DNA of 64,000 bases from Halospina sp040196175 (GCF_040196175.1 NZ_JBEFNF010000007.1:143306-207305); one strand, 5' to 3'; counted from the stretch's first letter, positions 9,869 through 20,300 are shown. Translations and numbers: made by a program. Notes: a model not told the origin generated them from the sequence alone.

Positions 9869-9960
9869 TCAAAACGTGGCTTCCGGTCTGCGGAGCCACC
9901 GAACGAAAAGCCAGCCACCTCTTGGCGGCCTGGCACCCTCAGGGCGCCGCGGGCTGGTAA
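9869..9960 (-). ncRNA. Structured leader upstream of rimP (candidate rimP-leader attenuator)
   Basis: Upstream of the early terminator the minus strand can form two more helices: GTGGCT/AGCCAC extended by CCG/CGG (9876-9899), and CCAGCC/GGCTGG (9911-9957). Together with the terminator they make a 120-nt structured 5' leader. A rimP leader motif with a premature terminator has been described in gammaproteobacteria; assignment to that family here is by position and layout only. Confidence 0.45.
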
Positions 9961-10078
9961 TGCCACCCCGCGCGATGCTTCGAACACCGCCGAAACAACG
10001 CTTTAGCAGCGCATACCTCGCACTGCACAGGGGCAGAATTGTAATCGCCGCCCCTTAACTGGTCAAGCACTGACCAAT

Positions 10079-10124
10079 AAAAACGGCTTGGACGGGGAAA
10101 GCAGCGTTACCCCTTCCAAGCCGT
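10079..10124 (-). terminator. Terminator after tRNA-Leu
   Basis: On the minus strand a perfect 10-bp stem (ACGGCTTGGA / TCCAAGCCGT), with further CCCC/GGGG pairing inside, is followed by TTTTTATT. It lies 10 bp after the tRNA and closes the transcript that includes secG and tRNA-Leu. Confidence 0.88.
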
Positions 10125-10133
10125 TCCCTGTGT

Positions 10134-10218
10134 TGGTGCCGAAGGCCGGACTTGAACCGGCACGGCTTGCGCCACTAACCCCTCAAGCTAGCGTGTCTAC
10201 CATTTCCACCACTTCGGC
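10134..10218 (-). tRNA. tRNA-Leu (anticodon GAG)
   Basis: The 85-nt gene has encoded CCA. The acceptor stem GCCGAAG pairs with CTTCGGC, the anticodon loop TTGAGGG gives GAG, a long variable arm typical of tRNA-Leu is present, and the T arm is GCCGG-TTCAAGT-CCGGC. It lies between secG and rimP, where related bacteria also have tRNA-Leu. Confidence 0.97.
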
Positions 10219-10278
10219 TTATCTTTTGCGAGGCGTATCTTAACCGACAGCCCCGGTATTTCCAATACCCTGGAGGAT

Positions 10279-10710
10279 TTATTCGATCGACGGGACCTCA
10301 TTGTTGCCTTGCCCGCCACCGCTTTCAGAGCTTCCAGAACTTTCCGGCCCTGATTCACCTTCGCTGGCGCCACTGTCTGAGGCAATATCCGGCGCCTGAC
10401 CGCCCTGCTGCTCTGAAGCAGGTGCTGACTCCTCCATCGAAGGTACACCCGCCTGCACGCCAACCTCAGCCCTCTGCTTGGCGTACATGGCCAGAGTGAA
10501 GCTGGTCACGAAGAACAGCGCCGCCAGTACCGCCGTAAGCTTAACCATGAAGCCTACACCGCCGGAACTTCCGAACACCGTCTGCGAGGATCCACCCCCG
10601 AAAGCCGCCCCGGCATCAGCGCCCTTGCCCTGCTGCACCAGCACCAGTACCACCAGAGCGACCGCAACACCTACGTGCACCAGCAGTATGCCTGTTTCAA
10701 CCCAATCCAT
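10279..10710 (-). CDS. secG: Protein-export membrane protein SecG
   Basis: SecG is the small third subunit of the SecYEG translocon in the inner membrane. Two TM helices (about residues 4-22 and 52-72) flank the conserved QQGKGADAGAAFGGGSSQTVFG loop, split here for reference at residues 26-47. The Glu/Ser/Gly-rich acidic C-terminal tail is longer than in E. coli. ATG at 10710 (MDWVETG) fits the family; a TTG at 10725 would add five residues and overlap tpiA. It lies between tpiA and tRNA-Leu. Confidence 0.93.
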   Translation of the reverse strand: MDWVETGILLVHVGVAVALVVLVLVQQGKGADAGAAFGGGSSQTVFGSSGGVGFMVKLTAVLAALFFVTSFTLAMYAKQRAEVGVQAGVPSMEESAPASEQQGGQAPDIASDSGASEGESGPESSGSSESGGGQGNNEVPSIE

Positions 10711-10721
10711 AATTCCGTCTC

Positions 10722-11480
10722 TCAACCGGCCCGGCAGATGGCGGCAAAATCGCTCGCATTCAGGGATGCGCCACCGATCAGGCCACCATCAATGTCGGGC
10801 TGTGCAAACAGTTTTTCAGCCGTATCAGGCTTGACGCTGCCACCGTAAATCACCGGTGCCTCGGACGCTGCAGAGTCCAGGCACCCGAGAACTTCCCGGA
10901 TATGCGCATGCACCGCCTGCGCCTGCTCCGCGGTCGCGCTCCGCCCTGTTCCGATGGCCCATACCGGCTCATACGCAACGCAGACATGACGCCAGTCCGC
11001 ACCAGGAACCTCTGCCAGCGCTGAGCGGACCTGGCGGGCAACGACCGCCTCGGTTTCACCGGCTTCCCGTTCCGCCTCTGTTTCACCGACACAGAGAATG
11101 GGATCAAGCCCTGCACTCAACGCCTGAAGAACTTTAGCGTTGATTCGCTCGTCGGATTCCGCCCAGTACTGACGCCGCTCCGAGTGACCCACGACGGCAA
11201 AACTACCATGCTGATCCGCTGCCATGGACGCCCCGATCTCACCGGTATAGGCGCCTTCCTCCCAAGCAGAAACGTCCTGAACGCCAACCATGATCCGCCG
11301 ACCACTGTTTTCGTTCAATGACTCACGCAACGCCGGGACGAGAATGGCTGGAGGCATCACCGCCACTTCAACGGCGGGATCCAACCCTTCCAGTGCAGAC
11401 ACCAACTCTGCCGCGTACTCCGCCGCAAAGGCGCCTGTCCCGTTGAGTTTCCAGTTTGCTGCTATCAGCCGACGTCGCAT
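10722..11480 (-). CDS. tpiA: Triosephosphate isomerase
   Basis: The enzyme interconverts dihydroxyacetone phosphate and glyceraldehyde 3-phosphate in glycolysis. The 252-residue TIM barrel has AANWKLNG (substrate Lys), VVGHSERRQYWAESDE (catalytic His), AYEPVWAIGTG (catalytic Glu) and IYGGSVKPDTAEKL (phosphate loop). It lies between glmM and secG, a common arrangement in this class. Confidence 0.98.
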   Translation of the reverse strand: MRRRLIAANWKLNGTGAFAAEYAAELVSALEGLDPAVEVAVMPPAILVPALRESLNENSGRRIMVGVQDVSAWEEGAYTGEIGASMAADQHGSFAVVGHSERRQYWAESDERINAKVLQALSAGLDPILCVGETEAEREAGETEAVVARQVRSALAEVPGADWRHVCVAYEPVWAIGTGRSATAEQAQAVHAHIREVLGCLDSAASEAPVIYGGSVKPDTAEKLFAQPDIDGGLIGGASLNASDFAAICRAG

Positions 11481-11543
11481 ACATGAAGCCGTTTTTTAGG
11501 GACGCGGCACTATACCCAAGATGCCGTAGCAGCGCAAGGACGC

Positions 11544-12887
11544 TCAGGGCGCCTCACGCTGAACCACACCCGCCAGCTCACGGGCAACACGCCCAATATG
11601 ATCCGCGTCTTCGCCTTCGGCCATAACCCGGATCACGGGCTCTGTGCCCGAGGCCCTTAACAGGATCCGCCCGCGCTCACCGAGTTCGGATTCGGCCGCA
11701 CGTACCGCCGCCTGAATTGCCTCTACGTCGTCCGGATTGAAGCGCTGCCCAACCCGCACGTTCACTGTCTCCTGAGGCAGGCGGGTGACATCCGAAAGAA
11801 GCTCCGCAAGACCGCACTCTCGCCGCTGCATTGCTACCAGCACCTGAAGAGCGGAGACAATGCCGTCGCCGGTCGTCGTGCGATCCCGGCACACGATATG
11901 CCCAGAGCCCTCGCCGCCAATCAACCAGCGGCGGTTAACCAGCTCCTCCATCACATAGCGATCCCCGACCCTGGCCCGCGCAAACGCGATACCACGCCGC
12001 CCGAGAGCCTGCTCTATACCCAGATTCGTCATCAGGGTTCCGACCACGCCACCATCGAGCCCGCCGGCCTCATGGCGCTCTCTCGCGATGATATAAAGCA
12101 GTTCATCGCCGTCCACTTCATGCCCGGTATGATCGACCATGATCACTCTGTCACCGTCACCATCAAACGCTACACCAAGGTCCGCGCCGGATTCCAGAAC
12201 ACGCTGACGCATCGCTTCTGGCGACGTAGATCCACAGCCGTCGTTGATGTTGAGCCCATCGGGGTCTGCCCCGATAAGCGTAACCTGAGCACCCAGCTCC
12301 CGGAATACTGATGGCGCCACGTGATAGGTCGCACCATGCGCACAGTCCACCACCAGATGGACGCCTTCGAGACTGAACTGACCGGGCACCGTGCTCTTGC
12401 AGAACTCGACATAGCGCCCCGGGGCATCATCGATACGGGCTGCCTTGCCCAATCCCTTAGCAGGCACCACCTCGAGCTCAGCATCAATCCATTGCTCAAT
12501 GCGTGCTTCCAGAGCATCGCTCAGCTTGGCACCGTCCGCGGAGAAAAACTTGATGCCATTGTCATGATGTGGATTATGCGAGGCGCTGATCACAATACCC
12601 GCTGCGGCGCGGAAGGTACGCGTAAGATAGGCGATAGCGGGGGTGGGCATGGGGCCAAGAAGGCGCACATCCATACCGGCAGCAGACAGCCCCGCTTCCA
12701 GCGCTGACTCAAACATATAACCGGAAAGGCGCGTATCCTTACCAATCAGCATGGTGTTGGCCTGCCCTTCGCGACGGAAGGCTCGACCCGCAGCCCAACC
12801 CAGCTTGAGGATGAAATCCGGGGAGATTGGGTGAACCCCGACCTCGCCACGAATCCCGTCAGTTCCAAAATACCTGCACTCACCCAT
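11544..12887 (-). CDS. glmM: Phosphoglucosamine mutase
   Basis: GlmM converts glucosamine 6-phosphate to glucosamine 1-phosphate for UDP-GlcNAc and cell-wall synthesis. The 447-residue protein begins GECRYFGTDGIRGEVG and carries the phosphoserine site GIVISASHNPHHDNGIKF (Ser near residue 102), the metal loop AFDGDGDRVIMVD, the sugar-binding GGEGSGH and the phosphate site LLRASGTEPVIRVM. It starts 11 bp after folP ends, so the two are co-transcribed. Confidence 0.98.
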   Translation of the reverse strand: MGECRYFGTDGIRGEVGVHPISPDFILKLGWAAGRAFRREGQANTMLIGKDTRLSGYMFESALEAGLSAAGMDVRLLGPMPTPAIAYLTRTFRAAAGIVISASHNPHHDNGIKFFSADGAKLSDALEARIEQWIDAELEVVPAKGLGKAARIDDAPGRYVEFCKSTVPGQFSLEGVHLVVDCAHGATYHVAPSVFRELGAQVTLIGADPDGLNINDGCGSTSPEAMRQRVLESGADLGVAFDGDGDRVIMVDHTGHEVDGDELLYIIARERHEAGGLDGGVVGTLMTNLGIEQALGRRGIAFARARVGDRYVMEELVNRRWLIGGEGSGHIVCRDRTTTGDGIVSALQVLVAMQRRECGLAELLSDVTRLPQETVNVRVGQRFNPDDVEAIQAAVRAAESELGERGRILLRASGTEPVIRVMAEGEDADHIGRVARELAGVVQREAP

Positions 12888-12898
12888 AATTGCGTTCC

Positions 12899-13735
12899 TT
12901 ACCCATTATTCCAGTGACTCCCCTGATCACGCACCGCGCGCACCATGCGTGCCGCGTCTACTGTTTCCGGCACATCGTGCACTCGGACGATGGCGGCGCC
13001 TTTCATCATGGCCATGGTTGCTGCGGCCACGCTACCCGGCATTCGCTCCTCAACCGGTCGCCCGGTCACATGCCCAACCATGCTCTTTCGCGACATCCCC
13101 ACCAGTACCGGCCAGCCCCGGGCCACAATCGCTTCCAGATTGTCCAGGAGGGTCAGATTGTGGGCCAGGGTCTTACCAAAACCAAACCCGGGGTCATAAA
13201 GCAGTCGATCCCCGTTGATGCCTTCCGCACGGAGTTCAGCAGCCCGGCGATCCAGGTAGCCCACAACCTCTTCAAGGACATCACCGTACTCAGGCCGATC
13301 CTGCATGGTTGCCGGCTCACCCTGTCGGTGCATAATACAGATCGGCAAAGCGGTTTGGCGCGCCGCAGCGACAGCGCCCTCACGCTCCAGCGAGCGCACA
13401 TCATTGAGCATACTGATGCCCAGGCGCGCGCCTGCACGCATCACTTCGGGCGCACTGGTATCAAGCGAGATGGGCACATTGAGTTCAGCCCGGATCGCTT
13501 CGATCACTGGGCAGACCCGATCAAGCTCCTCCTGCAAAGGAACCGGCGCCGCGCCTGGGCGCGTGGACTCTCCCCCCACATCCACCCAGTCAACGCCGGC
13601 CTCAACCATAGCCCTGGCCTGTGCCACAGCCTGCTCCGGGGCACTGAAAAGACCACCATCAGAAAACGAATCCGGAGTGGCGTTGATCACCCCCATAACA
13701 GCAGGGGACGGCATCTGATCCGGCAAATCGATCAT
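12899..13735 (-). CDS. folP: Dihydropteroate synthase
   Basis: FolP joins p-aminobenzoate to the pterin diphosphate in folate synthesis and is the sulfonamide target. Family motifs are VMGVINATPDSFSDGG, GGESTRPGAAPV and DPGFGFGKTLAHN. ATG at 13735 is chosen because GAGGAG lies 5 bases upstream; an in-frame TTG at 13750 would add five residues but has no site. A strong terminator separates it from ftsH, so expression needs read-through or a nearby promoter. Confidence 0.96.
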   Translation of the reverse strand: MIDLPDQMPSPAVMGVINATPDSFSDGGLFSAPEQAVAQARAMVEAGVDWVDVGGESTRPGAAPVPLQEELDRVCPVIEAIRAELNVPISLDTSAPEVMRAGARLGISMLNDVRSLEREGAVAAARQTALPICIMHRQGEPATMQDRPEYGDVLEEVVGYLDRRAAELRAEGINGDRLLYDPGFGFGKTLAHNLTLLDNLEAIVARGWPVLVGMSRKSMVGHVTGRPVEERMPGSVAAATMAMMKGAAIVRVHDVPETVDAARMVRAVRDQGSHWNNG

Positions 13736-13752
13736 ATCGGCTCCTCGCAACG

Positions 13753-13784
13753 AAAAACGCTCCCGGGCAAAGCTCGGGAGCGTT
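13753..13784 (-). terminator. Terminator between ftsH and folP
   Basis: On the minus strand a perfect 10-bp stem (AACGCTCCCG / CGGGAGCGTT) with a 9-base loop is followed by five T. It lies 22 bp after the ftsH stop and 17 bp before the folP start. Confidence 0.88.
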
Positions 13785-13806
13785 CGGACCGCAGGTGAGT
13801 CAGGGG

Positions 13807-15726
13807 TCAGTGACCGCCAGCAGGGTGTCCCGACTCCTCACTGTCGGCATCAGACTTGGCGTTGATGTCGGCCACAACCGTATCATCATCGGGATCATCA
13901 TCATCCCAGCCACTGGGCGGGCGCGGCGTCTTGCCAGCCATGATGTCATCAATCTGGCCGCCATCAATGGTTTCCCACTTCATCAGGGCATCTGCCATCA
14001 GGTGCAGCTTGTCCATGTTATCAACGAGGATCTGCTTGGCGGTGCCGTAGCACTCATCAATGATGCGCCGCGTTTCTTCGTCGATGGCCTGGGCTGTGGG
14101 CCCGGATACACCCTTAGCACTGGCCCCCGAATCGTAGCCCGCGAACGGCTCTTCGCGATCATCATCATACATCAGCGGGCCGAGCTTGTCGGAAAGGCCC
14201 CACTTGGTGACCATATTCCTCGCCAGCTCGGTAGCGCGCTTGATATCGTTCTGGGCACCAGTGGTCACACCATCCTTGCCCAGCGTCAGTTCCTCGGCAA
14301 TACGGCCACCGAAGAGGCTGCAGAGCTGGCTGATGATATAGCGCCGGCTGTGACTGTATTTGTCTTCTTCCGGCAGGAACATGGTAATACCCAGAGCCCG
14401 ACCGCGCGGGATAATGCTCACTTTATAGACCGGGTCATGCTCGGGCATCAGCCGCCCGACAATGGCATGGCCGGATTCATGGTTCGCCGTGTTGAGCTTC
14501 TCTTTTTCGGACATGACCATGGACTTACGCTCGGAGCCCATCATGATCTTGTCTTTGGCCACCTCCAGCTCATCCATGGAAACCAGCCGCTTGTTGCGCC
14601 GGGCGGCAAACAGCGCCGCTTCGTTGACCAGGTTCTCCAGATCCGCGCCGGAGAATCCGGGCGTACCTCGCGCGATGTTCCTGGGCTCGACGCCATCCGC
14701 CAACGGTATCTTGGAAAGATGAACCTTGAGCATCTGCTCCCGGCCCTGGATATCAGGCAGGGGCACAACGACCTGACGATCGAACCGGCCCGGGCGCAAT
14801 AGCGCCGGGTCCAGCACATCGGGCCGGTTGGTGGCGGCGATGACGATAACGCCTTCATTACCCTCGAAACCGTCCATTTCGACCAGCATCTGGTTCAGGG
14901 TCTGCTCACGCTCATCATTTCCGCCGCCCATGCCGGCGCCACGATGACGCCCGACCGCATCAAGTTCGTCAATGAAGATGATGCACGGGCTCTGCTTCTT
15001 GGCCTGCTCAAACATGTCGCGGACACGGGAAGCCCCCACACCCACAAACATCTCCACGAAATCCGAACCGGAAATGGTAAAGAAGGGCACCTTCGCCTCG
15101 CCGGCGATGGCCTTCGCCAGCAGCGTCTTGCCGGTACCAGGCGGCCCCACCATGAGCACGCCCTTTGGAATATGACCGCCCAACCGCTGGAACTTGCTCG
15201 GATCCTTCAGAAAATCCACCAGCTCTTTGACGTCCTCCTTGGCCTCATCAACACCAGCGACATCTGCGAAACCAGTCTTGACCTGCTCCTCGCTCATGAG
15301 CTTGGCTTTGCTCTTACCGAACGACATGGGGCCTTTGCCGCCACCGCCACCTCCCTGCATTTGCCGCATAAAGAAGATGAAGATGGCGATAATAATCAAG
15401 ATCGGGAACGAGGCCACCAGGAGCTGAGTCCATATACTCTGGCCGGACGACTCTTTGCCGGTCACCTCCACTTCGTTGTTGTAGAGGTCATCCATCAGGT
15501 TAGGGTCCTCGACCGCCGGCCGGATGGTGGTGAAGTTGTTCCCGTTCTGGCGCATCCCGGTAATGGTCTGGCCTTGAATGGTCACTTCCTCGACCTGGCC
15601 ACTGCGTACCATTTCAATGAACTGGGAATAGTTAAGCTGTTGTTGCTGTGGTTCCGGGCTGAAGTTCTGAAATACCATCAGCAGAACGGCTGCAATGACC
15701 AGCCACAGAACCAGATTTTTTGCCAT
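13807..15726 (-). CDS. ftsH: ATP-dependent zinc metalloprotease FtsH
   Basis: FtsH is an inner-membrane AAA+ protease that degrades sigma-32, LpxC and unassembled membrane proteins. The 639-residue form has TM helix 1 (about 4-22), a periplasmic domain, TM helix 2 (about 100-120, followed by FFMRQMQGGGGG), AAA+ with GPPGTGKTLLAK and FIDELDAVG, the second region of homology (NRPDVLDPALLRPGRFDR) and the zinc site HESGH. ATG at 15726 (MAKNLVLWL) matches the family; TTG at 15735 (MNDMAKNL) has a better-placed GGTGA and resembles a longer E. coli form. It lies downstream of rlmE, as in E. coli. Confidence 0.97.
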   Translation of the reverse strand: MAKNLVLWLVIAAVLLMVFQNFSPEPQQQQLNYSQFIEMVRSGQVEEVTIQGQTITGMRQNGNNFTTIRPAVEDPNLMDDLYNNEVEVTGKESSGQSIWTQLLVASFPILIIIAIFIFFMRQMQGGGGGGKGPMSFGKSKAKLMSEEQVKTGFADVAGVDEAKEDVKELVDFLKDPSKFQRLGGHIPKGVLMVGPPGTGKTLLAKAIAGEAKVPFFTISGSDFVEMFVGVGASRVRDMFEQAKKQSPCIIFIDELDAVGRHRGAGMGGGNDEREQTLNQMLVEMDGFEGNEGVIVIAATNRPDVLDPALLRPGRFDRQVVVPLPDIQGREQMLKVHLSKIPLADGVEPRNIARGTPGFSGADLENLVNEAALFAARRNKRLVSMDELEVAKDKIMMGSERKSMVMSEKEKLNTANHESGHAIVGRLMPEHDPVYKVSIIPRGRALGITMFLPEEDKYSHSRRYIISQLCSLFGGRIAEELTLGKDGVTTGAQNDIKRATELARNMVTKWGLSDKLGPLMYDDDREEPFAGYDSGASAKGVSGPTAQAIDEETRRIIDECYGTAKQILVDNMDKLHLMADALMKWETIDGGQIDDIMAGKTPRPPSGWDDDDPDDDTVVADINAKSDADSEESGHPAGGH

Positions 15727-15845
15727 ATCGTTCAAGATCACTCACCCATACTGTCTGCCCGTTCCGAATTCGAACGGTTTTGAATCAAAGGTTACACCAA
15801 TGCGCGGGCCAGCGGCCATAGCGCAGCCCTCGCGGTTACCGCCCT

Positions 15846-16469
15846 TTAACGCCCCCGGAATCCCATACACACCTGATACTGTTCCCGCGAACGGTCCCTT
15901 GAGGCATCCGGCTTACGGCTCGCTACACGCCGGAAATCCCGTTTCATGGTACGCAGCAGGTCGTCGAATCCCTCACCCTGGAAAACCTTCGTAACAAAGG
16001 TGCCGCCGGGGCGCAGCACCTCGTTTGCCATTTCCAGCCCCAGCTCCACCAGATGCATGGCACTGGGGATATCAACTGATGGCACCCCACTCATATTGGG
16101 CGCCATATCAGAAATAACAAGGTCGACTGGACGACCATCGAGCTTTTGCAACAGCTCATCCAGCACAGCCTGTTCTGTGAAATCCCCCTGAACAAAATCC
16201 ACGTCCGGAATTGGCTCCATTGGGAGGATGTCACTGGCAAGCACTGTACCATTTGAACCCACTTTCTCGGCGGCCACCTGGGACCAACCACCAGGCGCAG
16301 CGCCCAGATCGACGACAGTCTGCCCACGCTTGAAAAGACCATCCTTGCGATCGATTTCAATCAGCTTGTAACTGGCCCGAGAACGGTAGCCATCTTCCCG
16401 CGACTGATTGACATAGGGATCCTGGTGATGCTCACGTAGCCAGCGATCACTGCTTTTGGTACGCCCCAA
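15846..16469 (-). CDS. rlmE: 23S rRNA (uridine(2552)-2'-O)-methyltransferase RlmE
   Basis: RlmE methylates U2552 of 23S rRNA, a late 50S assembly step. The 207-residue protein starts GRTKSSDRWLREHHQDPYV and has the SAM-binding VVDLGAAPGGWSQVA and the conserved VISDMAPNMSG. The start is TTG at 16469: no ATG precedes the conserved sequence and GGAGG lies 5 bases upstream. It pairs with ftsH and is divergent from yhbY. Confidence 0.96.
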   Translation of the reverse strand: MGRTKSSDRWLREHHQDPYVNQSREDGYRSRASYKLIEIDRKDGLFKRGQTVVDLGAAPGGWSQVAAEKVGSNGTVLASDILPMEPIPDVDFVQGDFTEQAVLDELLQKLDGRPVDLVISDMAPNMSGVPSVDIPSAMHLVELGLEMANEVLRPGGTFVTKVFQGEGFDDLLRTMKRDFRRVASRKPDASRDRSREQYQVCMGFRGR

Positions 16470-16552
16470 AGCGGCCTCCGAACCGGTGCAACCGGGCTAT
16501 GCCGGCTGGTATCATGTCTTTCCTCCAAATCATACGAGCAAGAGACGCCATC

Positions 16553-16858
16553 ATGTCACTATCCGCCGCACAGCGCCGCCAGTACCGGGCTATCGCCCAT
16601 GATCTCAAACCGGTCGTACAGGTTGGCGACAATGGCATTTCCGAGGGGCTGCAGCAGGAACTGGAGCGGGCCCTGGAGGATCACGAACTGATCAAAGTCA
16701 AAGTAGCCTCCACGGACCGCGAGGAACGGCGCGAGCTGATCGACGAGGCCTGCGAAAGCACAGGCGCGGAGCTGGTGCAGATAATCGGCAAGGTAGCGGT
16801 GCTGCTGCGTCGCGCCACCGAGCCCAACACCAAGCTTTCCAACCTGCGCCAGCGCTAG
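16553..16858 (+). CDS. yhbY: CRM-domain RNA-binding protein YhbY
   Basis: YhbY is a small pre-50S-associated RNA-binding protein. The 101 residues hold one CRM domain: LKPVVQVGDNGISEGLQQEL includes the GxxG-type loop, and HELIKVKVA follows. ATG at 16553 matches the family; upstream in-frame codons would add an unrelated extension. It diverges from rlmE, and its TAG overlaps the greA TAG on the other strand in a shared CTAG (16855-16858). Confidence 0.94.
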   Translation: MSLSAAQRRQYRAIAHDLKPVVQVGDNGISEGLQQELERALEDHELIKVKVASTDREERRELIDEACESTGAELVQIIGKVAVLLRRATEPNTKLSNLRQR

Positions 16859-17337
16859 ATATGGCTCACCTCGTCGATTTCATATTCAACGGTGCCTGAG
16901 GGCACCTGAACCGTGACCTCTTCGCCCTCCTCTTTGCCGATCAGGGCTCGCGCGATCGGTGAAGAGATCGAAATGCGACCTTCTTTGATATCGGCTTCTT
17001 CATCGCCGACGATCTGGTAAGTCACCTCTTCCTCGGTTTGGGTGTTGATCAGGCGCACCGTTGTGCCGAAGATCACCTTGCCCGTCTTTTCGATGGTCGT
17101 GACATCGATCACCTGAGCCGCTGCCAGTTTACTTTCGACCTCCTGGATGCGCCCCTCGATGAAACTCTGCTGCTCCCGGGCAGCGTGATACTCGGCGTTC
17201 TCTTTGAGGTCGCCGTGCTCACGCGCCTCGGAAATCGCCTGAATAACCTTGGGCCGGTCTTCGCTCTTGAGACGGTGTAACTCATCACGCAGAGCCTTTT
17301 CGCCCCGCTTGGTCATGGGAACACGGTTGTTGCTCAT
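16855..17337 (-). CDS. greA: Transcription elongation factor GreA
   Basis: GreA rescues backtracked RNA polymerase by stimulating transcript cleavage. The 160-residue protein has the N-terminal coiled coil with the acidic tip (ENAEYHAAREQQSFIEGRI, near 50-68) and the C-terminal FKBP-like domain (ISISSPIARALIGKEEGEEV). Its ATG overlaps the carB stop by one base (TAATG), so it is translationally coupled to carB. Confidence 0.97.
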   Translation of the reverse strand: MSNNRVPMTKRGEKALRDELHRLKSEDRPKVIQAISEAREHGDLKENAEYHAAREQQSFIEGRIQEVESKLAAAQVIDVTTIEKTGKVIFGTTVRLINTQTEEEVTYQIVGDEEADIKEGRISISSPIARALIGKEEGEEVTVQVPSGTVEYEIDEVSHI

Positions 17338-20300
17338 TACTGATACCCCGCGTGCAAGTCCTGAAGGCGGCGAACCTGGCGCTCAGAGCCGAAACGGATG
17401 GCGCGGCAGAAGGCTTCGCCGCCGGTCAATGTGGTGGCGTAGGTGACCTTGCGCTGAAGGGCGGACTGGCGAATCTGTGCGGAATCCGCGATCGCCTTGC
17501 GCCCTTCGGTGGTGTTCACGATCAGGTCGACCTGGCCGTTTTTGATAGCGTCCACGATGTGCGGCCGGCCTTCGCGGACCTTGTTAACCTTCTCAACCTC
17601 AAGCCCTGCCTCGGACAGGACCTGGGCCGTACCACCAGTGGCGATGAGCCGGAAGCCAACGTCCGCCAGATCCTGCGCCAGGCGCACAACATCCGGTTTA
17701 TCGGCATCACGCACACTGATGAAGGCAGTTCCCGAGGTGGGCAGTGTTTCGCCGGCGCCCAGCGCGGCCTTGGCAAAGGCTTCGTCGAAGCTGTCGCCAA
17801 TGCCCATGACCTCGCCGGTGGACTTCATTTCCGGCCCGAGGATTGGATCCACAGACGGGAATTTCGGGAACGGGAAGACGGATTCCTTCACCGAATAGTA
17901 CTGGGGCACGGACTCGGTGATGACCCCCTGCTCCTCCAGGCTGAAGCCCACCATGCAGCGCGCGGCGATACGCGCCAGTGAGCGGCCTACGGCCTTGGAT
18001 ACAAATGGCACTGTCCGGGAGGCCCGCGGATTCACCTCGATCACGTAGATCTCGTCGTCCTGCCAGGCCAGCTGCACATTCATCAGACCCACTACATCCA
18101 GCTCCAGCGCCATGCGCTTGACCATGTCGCGCATCTGATCCTGAACGTTCTCCGGCAGCGTATAAGGCGGCAGTGAGCAGGCGGAATCCCCCGAGTGCAC
18201 ACCTGCCTGTTCAATGTGCTGCATAATGCCGCCAATGACCGCAGTCTTACCGTCACACACGGCATCGATGTCAATCTCGATGGCGGAGTTGAGGAAGTGA
18301 TCCAGAAGGACGGGGCTGTCATTGGAGACCAGCACCGCGCTGCGCATATACTCTTTGAGCTCTTCCTCGGTGTAGACGATCTCCATAGCGCGACCGCCCA
18401 GCACGTAGGAAGGACGGACCACCAACGGGTAACCGATATCACGCGCCACCAGAATACCTTCCTCGAGGCTCCGTACCGTGGCATTAGCCGGCTGCTTAAG
18501 CCCCAGCCGATTGATCATCTGCTGGAAGCGCTCCCGATCCTCGGCACGATCGATGGCGTCCGGGCTGGTGCCAATAATGGGCACACCCGCCGCCTCCAGG
18601 CCACGTGCCAGCTTGAGCGGCGTCTGGCCACCGTACTGGATGATGACACCATCCGGATTCTCCGACTGCACAATCTCCAATACGTCTTCCAGAGTGATCG
18701 GCTCGAAATAGAGCCGGTCAGAGGTATCATAGTCGGTGGAAACCGTCTCCGGATTGCAGTTGATCATGATGGTCTCGTAGCCATCATCGCGCATGGCGAG
18801 CACCGCATGCACACAGCAATAGTCGAACTCAATGCCCTGCCCGATCCGGTTGGGCCCACCACCAATGACCACTATTTTCTGGCGATCACTGACGTTGGCC
18901 TCGCACTCCTCTTCATAGCTGGAGTACATATAGGCCGTGGAGGACTCAAATTCAGCGGCACAGGTGTCGACGCGCTTGTACACCGGCCGTACGCCCAGAT
19001 CATGGCGCAGCTTGCGGAAACTCTGCTCGGAAACGCCCAGCAGGTTGGCCAGGCGTGTATCGGAAAAGCCCTTGCGCTTGAGCCGGAACACAGTGCTGTA
19101 ATCCAGATCCGCCATACCCGTGGATTCCAGCCGTTTCTCCTCCTCGATCAGATCCTGGATCTGGATCAGATACCAGCGGTCAATGAACGTGTACTCAAAG
19201 ACCTCTTCCAGACTCATGCCACGGCGGAAGGCTTCACCGATGTACCAGCTGCGGCTGGCGCCGGGCACTTTGAGCTCGTGGATCAGGGTATCCCGGGCAT
19301 CCTCCTTATCTTCAAGGATCGGATCCAGGCCGGAGGCACCAGTTTCAAGTCCGCGCAGCGCCTTCTGATAGGATTCTTGGAAGGTACGACCAATGGCCAT
19401 GACCTCACCCACGGATTTCATCTGGGTCGTAAGGCGCGGATCCGCTTGCGGGAACTTTTCAAAAGTGAACCGCGGGATCTTGGTGACCACGTAATCAATG
19501 GACGGCTCGAAGGAGGCCGGCGTAACGCCACCAGTGATTTCGTTACTCAGCTCATCCAACGTGAAGCCTACGGCCAGCTTAGCGGCGACCTTGGCGATGG
19601 GGAACCCGGTAGCCTTGGACGCCAGCGCTGACGAGCGTGACACCCGCGGATTCATCTCAATCACCACCATGCGCCCGTTAGCCGGGTTGATGCCAAACTG
19701 GACGTTTGAGCCGCCAGTTTCAACGCCCACCTCGCGCAGCACCGCCAGCGAGGCATCACGCATGATCTGCCATTCCTTGTCGGTCAGCGTCTGTGACGGT
19801 GCCACAGTAATGGAGTCACCGGTGTGCACGCCCATGGGATCCATGTTCTCGATGGCACACACGATGATGCAGTTATCGTTGTTATCGCGGACAACCTCGG
19901 TCTCGTATTCCTTCCATCCGATGAGTGACTCGTCGATGAGCAGCTCATTGGTGGGCGAAAGCGCTAAGCCGCGTTCACAGATTTCGTGGAATTCTTCCCG
20001 GTTATAGGCGATACCGCCACCGGAACCGCCCATGGTGAAGGAGGGCCGGATGATGCAGGGCAGACCAATGTGCTCCAGAACCTGATAAGCCTCTTCCATG
20101 CTGTGTGCCATGGATGCACGCGGTGTTTCCAGACCGATGTTATGAACCGCCTTATCGAAACGGTCACGATCCTCAGCCTTGTCGATGGTGTCCGCGTTGG
20201 CACCGATCATTTCCACGCCATGCTTCTGCAGGATGCCGTGGCGCTCCATGTCCAGGGCGCAGTTCAGCGCCGTCTGGCCGCCCATGGTTGGCAGCAGCGC

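Noticed and set aside
18195..19631. Plus-strand open frame of 478 codons
   Set aside because: Antisense to carB.
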